Assembly (NCBI RefSeq): GCF_008764295.1
Contig: NZ_VTQX01000003.1
Span: 99,447 to 163,446 of the forward strand
DNA: 64,000 bases
Source of the DNA: Bacillus methanolicus
GTDB lineage: Bacteria; Bacillota; Bacilli; Bacillales; Cytobacillaceae
Direction of reading: 5' to 3'
Below the pieces are notes generated by a model that was not told where the DNA came from, ran no database searches, and worked only from the letters and a program-made list of their open reading frames with translations. The position numbers were made by a program, and so were the translations under genes. Below are positions 36,409-45,157 of the stretch, piece by piece; positions within the stretch are counted from its first letter, which is position 1, and every line of letters begins with the position of its first letter.

Positions 36409-36621
36409 TTAACTAAAATATGATTTATTGCTCCAGTGAATAGAGTTCAATTCACTATGTGGGTGCAGTTCCTTTTTTAATCTTCTAAATTCTTCTTCCA
36501 ATTCGCTTAATGAAAGTGTGTCCAATTCATGTTCTTCTTTTTGACAGATAAAATAAGGTTGAAGCCTACAAATTAATTCTCTTCGCCGCTTTTCTACAGC
36601 ATGACGAAGCCATTTTCCCAA
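36409..36621 (-). CDS. Fur-regulated basic protein (FbpA-like)
   Basis: A 70-residue basic protein. The pattern GKWLRHAVEKRRRELICRL, then LDTLSLSELEEEFRRLKKE, resembles the small Fur-regulated basic proteins of Bacillus that act with the FsrA small RNA in iron sparing. It starts at TTG 36621, behind GAAAGGAGAG; the longer upstream frame has no ribosome site. I saw no clear Fur box upstream. Confidence 0.5.
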   Translation of the reverse strand: MGKWLRHAVEKRRRELICRLQPYFICQKEEHELDTLSLSELEEEFRRLKKELHPHSELNSIHWSNKSYFS

Positions 36622-36823
36622 ACATATCTCTCCTTTCGTTCTTTGCAGTAAAGAAACAAAAAACTCCTTTTTCACTGCACTTGACAATAAGCAGGAATAA
36701 AGGAGCCATTGGTTGACCAAAAGACTATTTTCTTATTTAACAAATTTGATTACTTGGTTTTAAACTTTTCTTATACTCTATAATGATGTGCAGTGATTGT
36801 CAATAACAAACATGAATAAAAAA

Positions 36824-36860
36824 GCAATATATATATTGCATAATGTAATATATATGTTAC
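36824..36860 (+). promoter_or_regulatory. Twin palindromes upstream of the XRE repressor
   Basis: GCAATATATATATTGC (36824-36839) is a perfect palindrome, and GTAATATATATGTTAC (36845-36860) a near-perfect one with the same layout. Their centres are 21 bases apart, two helical turns, so two repressor dimers could bind side by side. The XRE gene starts 27 bases downstream, suggesting autoregulation. Confidence 0.6.
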
Positions 36861-36886
36861 ACTCAATTTAGAGGTGAGGTTGCAAG

Positions 36887-37087
36887 GTGCGGAATAACGT
36901 GAAAATGGCTCGAATTCAAAGTGATTTGACACAGCAACAACTGGCGGATAAAGTTGGTGTCACTCGGCAAACCATTAGTTTAATAGAGAAGGGGAAATAC
37001 AATCCAACTTTAAAATTATGTTTAGAGATTTGTTACGCCGTTAACCAATCGTTAGATCAGTTATTTTGGAACGATCAGGAGGAATGA
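36887..37087 (+). CDS. XRE-family (YgzD-like) transcriptional repressor
   Basis: A 66-residue single-domain DNA-binding protein. The helix-turn-helix is LTQQQLADKVGVTRQTISLIEKGKYNP, split over residues 14-40, the classic short XRE regulator found upstream of a small membrane-protein gene in Bacilli. It starts at GTG 36887 behind GAGGTGAGG. The next gene begins four bases after its stop. Confidence 0.9.
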   Translation: MRNNVKMARIQSDLTQQQLADKVGVTRQTISLIEKGKYNPTLKLCLEICYAVNQSLDQLFWNDQEE

Positions 37088-37091
37088 ATAT

Positions 37092-37526
37092 ATGAAGATA
37101 ATAAAAGATGAACGATTACAATTGCAAAATTTAAAAAATATTCGCATCGCTTTTATCGTTCAAACGATCGGTATCCTTGCGATTCTATTATATGAAACGT
37201 TGACTGCGGGTTTTACGCAAGCTAGAGAAAATCCAGTCTGGCTCGTCTTTATGCTTTCAGCAATAGTGCTTGGTTGGCTAAATCTTAGAATTTCTGTTGA
37301 CACATACGAGGATACAAATCCGCCCAAAAAACAGGCTCCTTATTATCGCGTTGTCATCCTTTCTTTAGGAATCGGTATCGTGACCATGCTGCTAGCTATA
37401 TTGGGACCAGACAAAAGTAACTTTAATGAAGCACTGCTTGTCGGCGCTATTGTTTTTGCTTGTTTTCTTGCCACATTTTCATTTGTTCATTTTTTGCGAA
37501 AAAAACAAGTCGAAGATTCCGAATAA
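37092..37526 (+). CDS. Membrane protein co-transcribed with the XRE repressor
   Basis: A 144-residue protein with four predicted helices (about 18-37, 48-65, 85-104 and 112-133) and a basic tail, FLRKKQVEDSE. XRE-membrane protein pairs of this size are common in Firmicutes and of unknown role. It has GGAGGAAT as ribosome site and overlaps nothing. Confidence 0.7.
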   Translation: MKIIKDERLQLQNLKNIRIAFIVQTIGILAILLYETLTAGFTQARENPVWLVFMLSAIVLGWLNLRISVDTYEDTNPPKKQAPYYRVVILSLGIGIVTMLLAILGPDKSNFNEALLVGAIVFACFLATFSFVHFLRKKQVEDSE

Positions 37527-37742
37527 CAAATACAACTTCTTTCATTACGCATTGCCCTCTTCTAGCATAGCTGTGTTTCTCACTCCCGTAGGCAAAGGCC
37601 CTTGACTCGAACAAAAACTGAGCAAAGGCCTTGCCCGCTTTAACAATGTAGCTACTTAATCAACCAACGATACACTAACTTAGGAAGAAAGCTTTTAAAT
37701 CGATATCTCTTCAATACGTTTTCCTCCCTCATCACTCAATTA

Positions 37743-38897
37743 TTAGCCCTTATATATCCACTTTAATAAGTTTACAAAATCTGCTTCTGTCACTTCCTTT
37801 GGGTTGCCCTGTGTACATATATCCTTTTGTGCGCTCTTAACAATCTCTGATAAATGCCTCTCGTATGATTGTTCATCAATATTAGCCGCTTGTATAGTTT
37901 GAGGAATTCCTAATTTTTCATTAAGCACTTTGACGGCGGTAGAAAGACTGATAACAGCTTCTTTTCGTGTTTGACAAGGCAAGCCAAGCGTCTTAGCCAA
38001 TTCCATATATTTCTTCGCTGCATTGGAAGTCTGAGAAGTATCATCGCATAACCCGCCATTATACTGGATAATGTAAGGGAGCAGTAAAGCATTGCTTCTT
38101 CCGTGCGACAAATGAAATTTAGCACCGATCGCATGAGCCAAACTATGGGTAATTCCTAATGAAGCATTGGTAAATGCAATCCCAGCCATGCATGAAGCTA
38201 AATGTAATTTACCTCTCGCCTCCAAATCATTTCCAAATCGGTAAGCTCTAAGCAAATACTTAAAGACGATTGTGATTGCCTTTTCAGCATACAGATCTGT
38301 AAATTCCGTCGCTTCAGAAGAAACATACGCTTCTATTGCATGAGTCAACACATCCATTCCAGTATCCGCTGTGACAGCAGGTGGAACCGTTTTAGTCAGC
38401 TGCTCATCTAAAATAGCAACATCTGGAATCATCCGTGAATCATTTAGAGGAATTTTAATATTGTTGTCCACGTCTGTAACAACTGAATATGAAGTGACTT
38501 CAGAGCCTGTCCCGCTTGTTGTTGGAATCGCAATAAAGAGCGGTTTATTAACCCTTTTATCACTAGGCATTTTATCTTTAATCTGCTCATAAAAAAGCAG
38601 GATTGCTTTTGCTACATCAATTGGCGATCCTCCCCCGAGAGCGATTAATACATCTGGCTTCTCTTCAAGAAAAGAAGCAAGACCGTTTTGAACAGTCTCA
38701 AGCGAAGGATTGGGCTCAACCTCTGCGAAAATTTTACAAGTTCCTGCTTGCAATCGATCTGTGATAGCATCTGCCATCCCAAATTTAACCATCATTTGAT
38801 CGGTGACAAGAAAAACCTTTCTTGCCTTTAATTCTTTCAAATAATTAATGGAATCGCTGCCATTATAAATTTTTGGTCCTACAAAAAAGGAATTCAT
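37743..38897 (-). CDS. pduQ: Iron-containing alcohol dehydrogenase, probable 1-propanol dehydrogenase PduQ
   Basis: A 384-residue iron-dependent alcohol dehydrogenase that reduces propionaldehyde to 1-propanol and so renews NAD inside the microcompartment. The NAD-binding turn is LIALGGGSPIDVAKAI, and the iron ligands fall in MDVLTHAIEAY, SLAHAIGAKFHLSHGRSNAL. The region after about 180 has the typical family helices. Last gene of the pdu block. No clear encapsulation helix is visible at the N-terminus, unlike most cargo here. ATG 38897. Confidence 0.88.
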   Translation of the reverse strand: MNSFFVGPKIYNGSDSINYLKELKARKVFLVTDQMMVKFGMADAITDRLQAGTCKIFAEVEPNPSLETVQNGLASFLEEKPDVLIALGGGSPIDVAKAILLFYEQIKDKMPSDKRVNKPLFIAIPTTSGTGSEVTSYSVVTDVDNNIKIPLNDSRMIPDVAILDEQLTKTVPPAVTADTGMDVLTHAIEAYVSSEATEFTDLYAEKAITIVFKYLLRAYRFGNDLEARGKLHLASCMAGIAFTNASLGITHSLAHAIGAKFHLSHGRSNALLLPYIIQYNGGLCDDTSQTSNAAKKYMELAKTLGLPCQTRKEAVISLSTAVKVLNEKLGIPQTIQAANIDEQSYERHLSEIVKSAQKDICTQGNPKEVTEADFVNLLKWIYKG

Positions 38898-38951
38898 CTG
38901 CCGCTACCTCCGTGTTTCTGAACTTATTGCCTTTCAATAATGTGAAAACAA

Positions 38952-39788
38952 TCACATAAATGTGAAAATGAAAAAACTGCAAATAAAAATTGTCGTTGCC
39001 GGAGGATCGATATACGTATCAACATACGAGTTAAATGTTTTACCGGCAATTTCACCAAGTACCCCAGCAATAACTGCAAACAATGCGCCGAATAAAATGC
39101 TGCCAGTAGCTATTGTTGCGTACCCAGCAACTAAGGTAATATGATGCGTTGCTGGAATGTCAAAACCAAATTGTAAAAGGATCAATAGGGAAGCACTGAT
39201 AACAAAACCAAGCACATTAATTTGCGTAAGGTCGACAAGATAGGAAATCACTAATCCAAACCCAAGAGAGTAGATGATGACAAATCCTAAGGATTTAGCT
39301 CCAGGGATGAACTCCCTTTTCTCTCCGTTCGTAGCAGTAAATTTACCAATCAGTCCTGTTTTTCCAAAAACAAATCGTGAGATAACACAGGAAATAAACA
39401 CTGTTAAAGCCACTGTATCTACCGGTGTTTCAAAATGGACTAAAACGCTATTAATCAGGTAACCGATGATTCCAAACATCCCGCCAACCAATAAAACTCC
39501 AATATCGTCCGTCTTCTTTAAAGGCGTCACTATATCTAATGCACTGTCGAGTTCTTTTCTTTTATTTGCGGCAAATGCCGCAGCGGCAACACCGCCGGCA
39601 AACGCAATATGAGGACCTAGCAATGTTCCAAAGACAACATCATTTAAAATCGTGGGTGGCCCTCCTGCGGCGATGACCCCAACGCCAATTAACCCAACAA
39701 AGCCGGCAAAAATGAAAGCCGGCAGTGCACCAAATAACGCCCCAAATACCCCACCACCAAATGATGCTAAAATTAATTCCCAAGACAT
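38952..39788 (-). CDS. Multi-pass membrane protein of unknown function in the pdu operon
   Basis: A 278-residue very hydrophobic protein with about eight or nine helices and Gly/Ala-rich segments such as GGGVFGALFGALPAFIFAGF and GPHIAFAGGVAAAAFAANKR. It lacks the NPA motifs of the PduF/GlpF glycerol and diol facilitators, so it is a different kind of protein. Its place between pduP and pduQ suggests it moves propanediol, glycerol or a product, but this is inference only. ATG 39788 follows GAGAGGAGAG. Confidence 0.6.
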   Translation of the reverse strand: MSWELILASFGGGVFGALFGALPAFIFAGFVGLIGVGVIAAGGPPTILNDVVFGTLLGPHIAFAGGVAAAAFAANKRKELDSALDIVTPLKKTDDIGVLLVGGMFGIIGYLINSVLVHFETPVDTVALTVFISCVISRFVFGKTGLIGKFTATNGEKREFIPGAKSLGFVIIYSLGFGLVISYLVDLTQINVLGFVISASLLILLQFGFDIPATHHITLVAGYATIATGSILFGALFAVIAGVLGEIAGKTFNSYVDTYIDPPATTIFICSFFIFTFM

Positions 39789-39873
39789 CAAAATCTCTCC
39801 TCTCATATCTTTCTCAAAAATGAAGCGTGATGAAGAAAAAATATAAATCTACTTAATTGAAAACAAGTCGTTA

Positions 39874-41271
39874 TTATCTAATGGACAAACCGTCGACTAA
39901 AACACATTTTCTTCTCCTCGCAAAGTTTTTGGCCGAAGTTAACCCCTCTCCAGTTGGTCCAGCAATGGTAAAGGTCGTATACCCTTCCCCTCCAAAACCG
40001 ATTCCAGCATAGGAAGGTCCATTTTTAACAAAGATCGTCGTTTGAATGGCTTTGGCGAATTTAGTAAGATTATCGACGTTCTTTGAATGCATAATCGCTG
40101 TATGGCGGAAACCATGCTCAACTTCAACAGCTAAATCAATCGCGGCATCGACATCCTTTACACGAACGATCGGCAAAATAGGCATCATTAATTCTGCTGA
40201 AACTAATGGATGATTGCCCTCCACATTCATAATCGCAACTCTAGCATCTGCAGGTGCATCAATTCCAATCTGCCTTAAAATATAGGCAACATCTTTCCCT
40301 ACAAAATTTTTATTTGCGTGTCCTTTATCGACCACTAATTCGGTTAATTGCTCAATCTGTTCTTTACTTGTGATAAGAAATGCCCCATTTTTTTTCATAT
40401 AAGATACTAGATAATCAGCAACTTTTTCGACGACTATGACTTCCTTTTCCGCTACACAAGGAAGGTTATTATCAAAGCTGCAGCCATCAATAATGTCCTT
40501 GGCTGCCTTTTCTAAATCGGCCGTTTCATCTACGACTGCAGGAGGATTTCCTGCACCTGCACCAATCGCTTTTTTACCGCTTGATAAGACAGCTTTGACA
40601 ACACCTGGGCCTCCTGTTGCTACCAGCAGCTTAATTTTTTTATGCTTCATCATGATGTTTGCCTGTTCAATTGTTGGTTCTTGCACGGTTGTGATGACAT
40701 TGTTTGGTCCACCTGCTGCGACAATCGCTTTATTCAAAACTTCTATTGCTTTTATCGATGTTTTTTTCGCCGTCGGATGTGGACTATAAACAACAGAATT
40801 CCCTGCAGCAATCATTCCGATAGAATTGCATATAATCGTTTCTGTCGGGTTTGTTGTTGGCGTAATAGAACCGATAACGCCATAAGCAGAAAGCTCAACT
40901 ACGGTTAAACCGTTGTCACCTGAAAAAGATTCAGTTTTCAAGTCTTCAATTCCTGGACTTTTCTCAGCTGCTAGTATATTTTTACGTACTTTATCTTGGT
41001 ATTTTCCCATTCCAGTTTCTTCAACTGCCATTTGTGCAAAAAGTTCTGCACTTTCGATCGCTGCTTTACGAATGGATTCAATAATTTTGCCTCTTTCTGC
41101 AAGAGAAAGCTTAATAAGCTCTTTTTGTGCACTCTCTGCTGCCGCAATTGCGTCATTCATTTCCAAGAATATCCCATGACCACTGCTACTTTGTGGCTTA
41201 CTTCCAGCAGAACTCAGTTCTTCCAATACTTTTCTTACGATCTCCTCTATTTCCCGTTCTTGAACAGACAT
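39874..41271 (-). CDS. pduP: CoA-acylating propionaldehyde dehydrogenase PduP
   Basis: A 465-residue aldehyde dehydrogenase-superfamily enzyme turning propionaldehyde, NAD and CoA into propionyl-CoA. The N-terminal 18 residues, VQEREIEEIVRKVLEEL, form an amphipathic encapsulation helix followed by a Ser/Gly linker. The catalytic Cys is in SFDNNLPCVAEKEVIV, and GAGAGNPPAVVDETADLEKA is the cofactor region. Length equals Salmonella PduP. Its start ATG is one base past the end of pduO, so the genes are cotranscribed. Confidence 0.95.
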   Translation of the reverse strand: MSVQEREIEEIVRKVLEELSSAGSKPQSSSGHGIFLEMNDAIAAAESAQKELIKLSLAERGKIIESIRKAAIESAELFAQMAVEETGMGKYQDKVRKNILAAEKSPGIEDLKTESFSGDNGLTVVELSAYGVIGSITPTTNPTETIICNSIGMIAAGNSVVYSPHPTAKKTSIKAIEVLNKAIVAAGGPNNVITTVQEPTIEQANIMMKHKKIKLLVATGGPGVVKAVLSSGKKAIGAGAGNPPAVVDETADLEKAAKDIIDGCSFDNNLPCVAEKEVIVVEKVADYLVSYMKKNGAFLITSKEQIEQLTELVVDKGHANKNFVGKDVAYILRQIGIDAPADARVAIMNVEGNHPLVSAELMMPILPIVRVKDVDAAIDLAVEVEHGFRHTAIMHSKNVDNLTKFAKAIQTTIFVKNGPSYAGIGFGGEGYTTFTIAGPTGEGLTSAKNFARRRKCVLVDGLSIR

Positions 41272-41272
41272 A

Positions 41273-42268
41273 TTAATACCCCTCTTTCATTCGTAAAAAG
41301 ACTGCGGTTGCTTCCGTCGCTATGACCATATCCTCTTCAACCGTCCCACCGCTGACACCAATGCCACCTATAACTTTCTCTTCAAGTTTAAGTGGATATC
41401 CACCACCAAAGGTGACAATTTTCTGATTTGTCATTTGAATTCCATAAAGCTCCGTTCCAGGTTGAATAATCGGAACAAGTTCATGGGTCGCCATTTTTAA
41501 AGCAACGGAAGTATAAGCCTTATTCAGCGCAAGCTCTAAGCTTGCTAATAAAGAATTTTCCATACGATGCAATAAGATTGCATGTCCAGCTGAATCGACA
41601 ATTGAAATCACCACTGGAACACCTATTTCCATTGCTTTTTTTTCAGCAGCTTGTGCCATTGCAGATGCTAATTGTAGTGAAAGACAAAACGGAGCATCGC
41701 TACCTTTTAATGCTTTAAGTTTCCCGATAACTTTTGTCTTAATCTCTTCTATGTGACAGTAATATACTTCGGCACGAGCCAGCATAAACAAAAGATCTGA
41801 TAAACGGTTTACATATTGGATAACTTCACTTCTGACAATCGATGTCTTCGCAAGTTCTACAATCAGTCGCTCTGCTCTACGTATAATCGCTCGTGATAAA
41901 TGGAGATTAGCGGAGGCGCTTGTATCACCAGGAATGATAAATTCATGAATTGGACCCATTATTTGTTCAAACTTATCGATGATTTCTTCAAATTTAGCTA
42001 TTTCTTTTTCACTAATCTTACTTGTTAAAAGATCCTTTCCTTTCTCATCACTTGCTAATTCTGCCCCAACAACGAAAAGTTGTTTTTGTATTTCCCTTAT
42101 AATCGACTTCATTTCATCATTGGCTATTTGCGAAAAAGCGACACCTAACGCCGCATTCGCTTCATCTAGGGTCCCATAACAGGACACCTTGAGGCTATCT
42201 TTTGAAATGCGACTCCCGCCTAAAAGCCCTGTCTCACCTTTATCACCTTTTTTTGTATAAATCGCCAT
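41273..42268 (-). CDS. pduO: PduO-type ATP:cob(I)alamin adenosyltransferase with C-terminal HbpS-like domain
   Basis: A 331-residue two-domain protein. The N-terminal adenosyltransferase (1-190) has YTKKGDKGETGLLGGSRISK, the ATP-binding start of the family, and SRAIIRRAERLIVELA. The C-terminal domain (about 195-331) is GlcG/HbpS-like, ending TVEEDMVIATEATAVFLRMK, and may bind haem or flavin. It makes adenosylcobalamin for the diol dehydratase. Same arrangement as Salmonella PduO. ATG 42268. Confidence 0.95.
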   Translation of the reverse strand: MAIYTKKGDKGETGLLGGSRISKDSLKVSCYGTLDEANAALGVAFSQIANDEMKSIIREIQKQLFVVGAELASDEKGKDLLTSKISEKEIAKFEEIIDKFEQIMGPIHEFIIPGDTSASANLHLSRAIIRRAERLIVELAKTSIVRSEVIQYVNRLSDLLFMLARAEVYYCHIEEIKTKVIGKLKALKGSDAPFCLSLQLASAMAQAAEKKAMEIGVPVVISIVDSAGHAILLHRMENSLLASLELALNKAYTSVALKMATHELVPIIQPGTELYGIQMTNQKIVTFGGGYPLKLEEKVIGGIGVSGGTVEEDMVIATEATAVFLRMKEGY

Positions 42269-42283
42269 TTAGGTCACATCCTC

Positions 42284-42562
42284 TTAACTTACTTCCATAG
42301 AATCGACGATGCCAACAATCGCGGAGTCAATACACGAAGGAGTGGTTCCAAATATATACATGGCAGGCTCCCCTTTTGTCACGAGTACATGTTCGCCCGT
42401 TCCAGCTCCTACCGAATCAACCGCAACCTCAAAGGTACCTAAAATGCCGTCCTTCGGATTGACCCGCTGAACAATAAGAAGCTTTTTCCCGACGAGTTCC
42501 TCGCTTTTTCTGGTTGCAACAACACTTCCTACGACTAGACCTACATACATTTTTCCATTCAC
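42284..42562 (-). CDS. pduN: Microcompartment vertex protein PduN (EutN/CcmL family)
   Basis: A 92-residue pentamer-forming vertex protein. The family core is MYVGLVVGSVVATRKSEELVGKKLLIVQRV, then VDSVGAGTGEHVLVTKGEPA and the C-terminal CIDSAIVGIVDSMEV. One such protein closes the twelve corners of the shell. Its gene follows the flavoprotein gene by six bases. Confidence 0.93.
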   Translation of the reverse strand: MNGKMYVGLVVGSVVATRKSEELVGKKLLIVQRVNPKDGILGTFEVAVDSVGAGTGEHVLVTKGEPAMYIFGTTPSCIDSAIVGIVDSMEVS

Positions 42563-42568
42563 CTGCCC

Positions 42569-43351
42569 CTATTCTTCTTGAACAATTTTCATTCCAAGCT
42601 CTTTCGCTGTATCAAGTGCAAGAGGACTTAAAATGGTTGTACGGGGAATTTCTATTTCCATTCCTCTATCCTTAGCCAAGGCAATATCCTCTCGAGTCAG
42701 AATTTTTTTCTTAAAAAAAATCTTCGATTGTTTTTCTGCTGATGTCTGAATGACTTTTGGGGAGAAAGTAAAGATATTTTTTTGAACAGTTTGAAATAGC
42801 TCCCTTGCAGCTACAAGCACTACTCCATAGCTTTCCAATAATTCTAGGTAATCGTTCATTTTCTTCACATATGCTTGCTGTCCTTTATTTAAACCAAGGT
42901 TTTGCCGAAGAGGGTGCCCAACATCGCAAGCATCCTTCGCAGCAATGAATGGTATGCCGCTCATCAGCATATGTGATGCTAAATTTGTTGCCATATTATC
43001 AGCCATTCCCAAAGATACTTTCACCATCGTATTAATGGTTAAAGTTGGGACAATAAAGACGCTGATTTCCTCATAAAAAGGACGTAATTCCTTAATCTCT
43101 CTTTCGCAGTACACTTTGGAATTATTAAGTTTCTCCTTTATTAATTGAGGTGTGAGAACATATTCGGCACTATTGGAAAGGAGTATTTGCAAATCCCAAC
43201 CATCAGCCTGTAGAAGTTGAATCTGTTGCAGTGCTTCTTCAAACCCTCCGTATCCTCCCGTAAAAAGAACGGTTGCTTTTTTCCTTCTTTGCTGCAATCT
43301 CCTCAGCACTTCTTCTACAATACTGTCCAATATTAGGTCTGTGTTCGTCAT
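42569..43351 (-). CDS. Flavoprotein-like protein with encapsulation helix, function unknown
   Basis: A 260-residue protein. Residues 3-20 (NTDLILDSIVEEVLRRLQQ) form an amphipathic helix of the microcompartment-targeting type. The rest looks like a flavoprotein (HFCD/Dfp-like) fold: TVLFTGGYGGFEEALQQIQ at the nucleotide-binding start, FIVPTLTINTMVKVSLGMAD and HMLMSGIPFIAAKDACD. The C-terminal third is not recognised. It sits where pduM lies in Salmonella but does not look like PduM. ATG 43351 follows GAGGTGAAAGG. Confidence 0.6.
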   Translation of the reverse strand: MTNTDLILDSIVEEVLRRLQQRRKKATVLFTGGYGGFEEALQQIQLLQADGWDLQILLSNSAEYVLTPQLIKEKLNNSKVYCEREIKELRPFYEEISVFIVPTLTINTMVKVSLGMADNMATNLASHMLMSGIPFIAAKDACDVGHPLRQNLGLNKGQQAYVKKMNDYLELLESYGVVLVAARELFQTVQKNIFTFSPKVIQTSAEKQSKIFFKKKILTREDIALAKDRGMEIEIPRTTILSPLALDTAKELGMKIVQEE

Positions 43352-43361
43352 ACCTTTCACC

Positions 43362-44195
43362 TCATTTCAAACTGTTTAAGGCTATGCCAAGCGGGGTGAT
43401 CAGAAGCGGATGGGCAGGCTTAATTGTTTCAATCCCAATTTCTTTAAAGAAAACTTTTTCAAAATCATCAAAACAGCTTGCGCCTCCTACCACGTAAATT
43501 TTTTCCACATCAAAATCTTGAACATGACTATGCACAATTGCTGCCATTTTTTCAACAACTGGCTTTATAACTGGAAAAATCTCATTTTGCTTCGTGCGCT
43601 CTTTCTTTAACTGCTCTGCTTTGGTTAGAGGAATTCGATAATGTCCAGCAACAACCAAACTCATATGTGTTCCTCCAGTCGGTTCATCGGCTGTGTAAAT
43701 GACTTTCCCTTTTTTTATAATGCTTATTCCTGTTGTACCACCGCCAACATCGACAACAGCACCATCTGTTAAACCTAGTACAGAAGCAGCTGCAGTCGGT
43801 TCATCAATTACATTTGTCACTTCCATTTCACATGCTTCAACAACATTGGCTATCGCTTTCATATTCCCACCGATGGTACCAGGTGGAACGGCGGTGGCAG
43901 CGTGTGTTAAGCGAACTCCAATCATTTCCTCAACTTGCTCCTTTAGTTGTTTAACGATCTGTACAGCACCTACATAATCAACTACCAAGCCGTCCTTCAC
44001 CACCGAAGCTGGATACGTGGCTCCTGCTACTGGGTTTCCTTGCTCATCAACAACAGAAATAATGATGTTTGCAGTTCCAAGATCGACTCCAACCTTAAAG
44101 CTTTCTGTAACTAAGTTTGCCTTCTTTTCATCTATCAACCTTGCAAAGCTTGTTATATAATTGTTGACTTTTTCGAGATTTATAGACATAAGCAT
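43362..44195 (-). CDS. eutJ: EutJ-like chaperone of the actin/Hsp70 ATPase fold
   Basis: A 277-residue DnaK/actin-like ATPase: phosphate-1 motif VGVDLGTANIIISVVDEQGN, phosphate-2 GAVVDVGGGTTGISIIKKGK, adenosine motif KIYVVGGASCFDDF. EutJ proteins accompany ethanolamine and some propanediol compartments and are thought to help assembly or reactivation. The symbol follows the family name; in this operon it belongs to the pdu set. ATG 44195 follows GAAAGG; it starts two bases after the pduL stop. Confidence 0.85.
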   Translation of the reverse strand: MLMSINLEKVNNYITSFARLIDEKKANLVTESFKVGVDLGTANIIISVVDEQGNPVAGATYPASVVKDGLVVDYVGAVQIVKQLKEQVEEMIGVRLTHAATAVPPGTIGGNMKAIANVVEACEMEVTNVIDEPTAAASVLGLTDGAVVDVGGGTTGISIIKKGKVIYTADEPTGGTHMSLVVAGHYRIPLTKAEQLKKERTKQNEIFPVIKPVVEKMAAIVHSHVQDFDVEKIYVVGGASCFDDFEKVFFKEIGIETIKPAHPLLITPLGIALNSLK

Positions 44196-44197
44196 CT

Positions 44198-44842
44198 TTA
44201 GCCTTTCCGAATTAGTCCAAGATCGCCGTTGCCCACACCAGCTGCATTTGCTTCATCTGTATCCAAATGCATCTCCAATACATATTTTTCCGAAACGCGA
44301 ATCAATACATTTTTAAAAATCGTCTTTCTCTCGTCACCTAATTCAACTTCAACTAAATCTTTATCTTTAAGTTGGAACTTTTCGGCGAAATGTGGTGGAA
44401 CATGGATATGGCGAAATGCGACAATAACTCCCTCTGTGATTTTCAACTCACCACAAGGTCCTTTTAATAATATCCCTGGTGTCCCTGCTATGTTTCCAGA
44501 CTCTTTAATTGGTGCGCGCACACCAAGCTTGAAGCTATCTGTTCGCGAAATTTCCACTTGTGTTATATTTCGAACTGGTCCAAGAATTCTCACATGCTCC
44601 AGTTCGCCTTTGTTGCCGACAATGGTTACCGTTTCTTTTGCAGCAAACTGACCGGGCTGCTGCAAATCCTTCCATTTTGTCAATTGATAGCCAGTCCCAA
44701 ACAAGATTTCGAGATCCTCCTGCTTTAAGTGGATGTGGCGATTAGATACTCCTATTGGTACGTACGGCTTTTCTCCTATTGTCTGCACTCTCCGCATCAC
44801 TTCTCGGATAATCTGCTCCTGCAATTGCTCTGTCAATATCAT
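44198..44842 (-). CDS. pduL: Phosphotransacylase PduL
   Basis: A 214-residue zinc phosphate propanoyltransferase that turns propionyl-CoA into propionyl-phosphate and recycles CoA. The N-terminal LTEQLQEQIIREVMRRV is an encapsulation helix. The metal-binding motifs are GVSNRHIHLKQEDLE, the AFRHIHVPP segment and MHLDTDEANAAGV. It feeds acetate/propionate kinase encoded at 55051-56256. It overlaps nothing and follows pduJ by 23 bases. Confidence 0.95.
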   Translation of the reverse strand: MILTEQLQEQIIREVMRRVQTIGEKPYVPIGVSNRHIHLKQEDLEILFGTGYQLTKWKDLQQPGQFAAKETVTIVGNKGELEHVRILGPVRNITQVEISRTDSFKLGVRAPIKESGNIAGTPGILLKGPCGELKITEGVIVAFRHIHVPPHFAEKFQLKDKDLVEVELGDERKTIFKNVLIRVSEKYVLEMHLDTDEANAAGVGNGDLGLIRKG

Positions 44843-44865
44843 ATAAAAATTCCCCTATCCTATTT

Positions 44866-45144
44866 TCAATCTTTTTTTGCAGGGAGGATGATTTCAACAT
44901 CTGAGTGTGGTCTCGCAATGACATGAACAGAAATGACATTTCCAACTCTTTCGGCTGCAGCTGCCCCAGCATCCACTGCCGCCTTCACGGCGCCAACATC
45001 GCCTCTTACCATTACTGTCACAAGACCAGAACCAATTTGTTGATACCCTAATAAGGCAACGTTTGCTGCTTTAGCCATTGCATCTGCTGCTTCTATTGCC
45101 CCAACCAAACCTTTTGTTTCTATCATTCCTAGTGCATCTTTCAT
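44866..45144 (-). CDS. pduJ: Microcompartment hexameric shell protein PduJ
   Basis: A 92-residue single BMC-domain protein: [20 protein letters not shown], the central-pore loop [18 protein letters not shown], and the C-terminal [14 protein letters not shown]. It is nearly the same as PduA in this operon but ends in a different tail. Start ATG 45144 is chosen because GAGGAGGTATGG lies just upstream; the longer frame would cross the pduK end. Confidence 0.93.
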   Translation of the reverse strand: MKDALGMIETKGLVGAIEAADAMAKAANVALLGYQQIGSGLVTVMVRGDVGAVKAAVDAGAAAAERVGNVISVHVIARPHSDVEIILPAKKD

Positions 45145-45157
45145 TTTCCATACCTCC

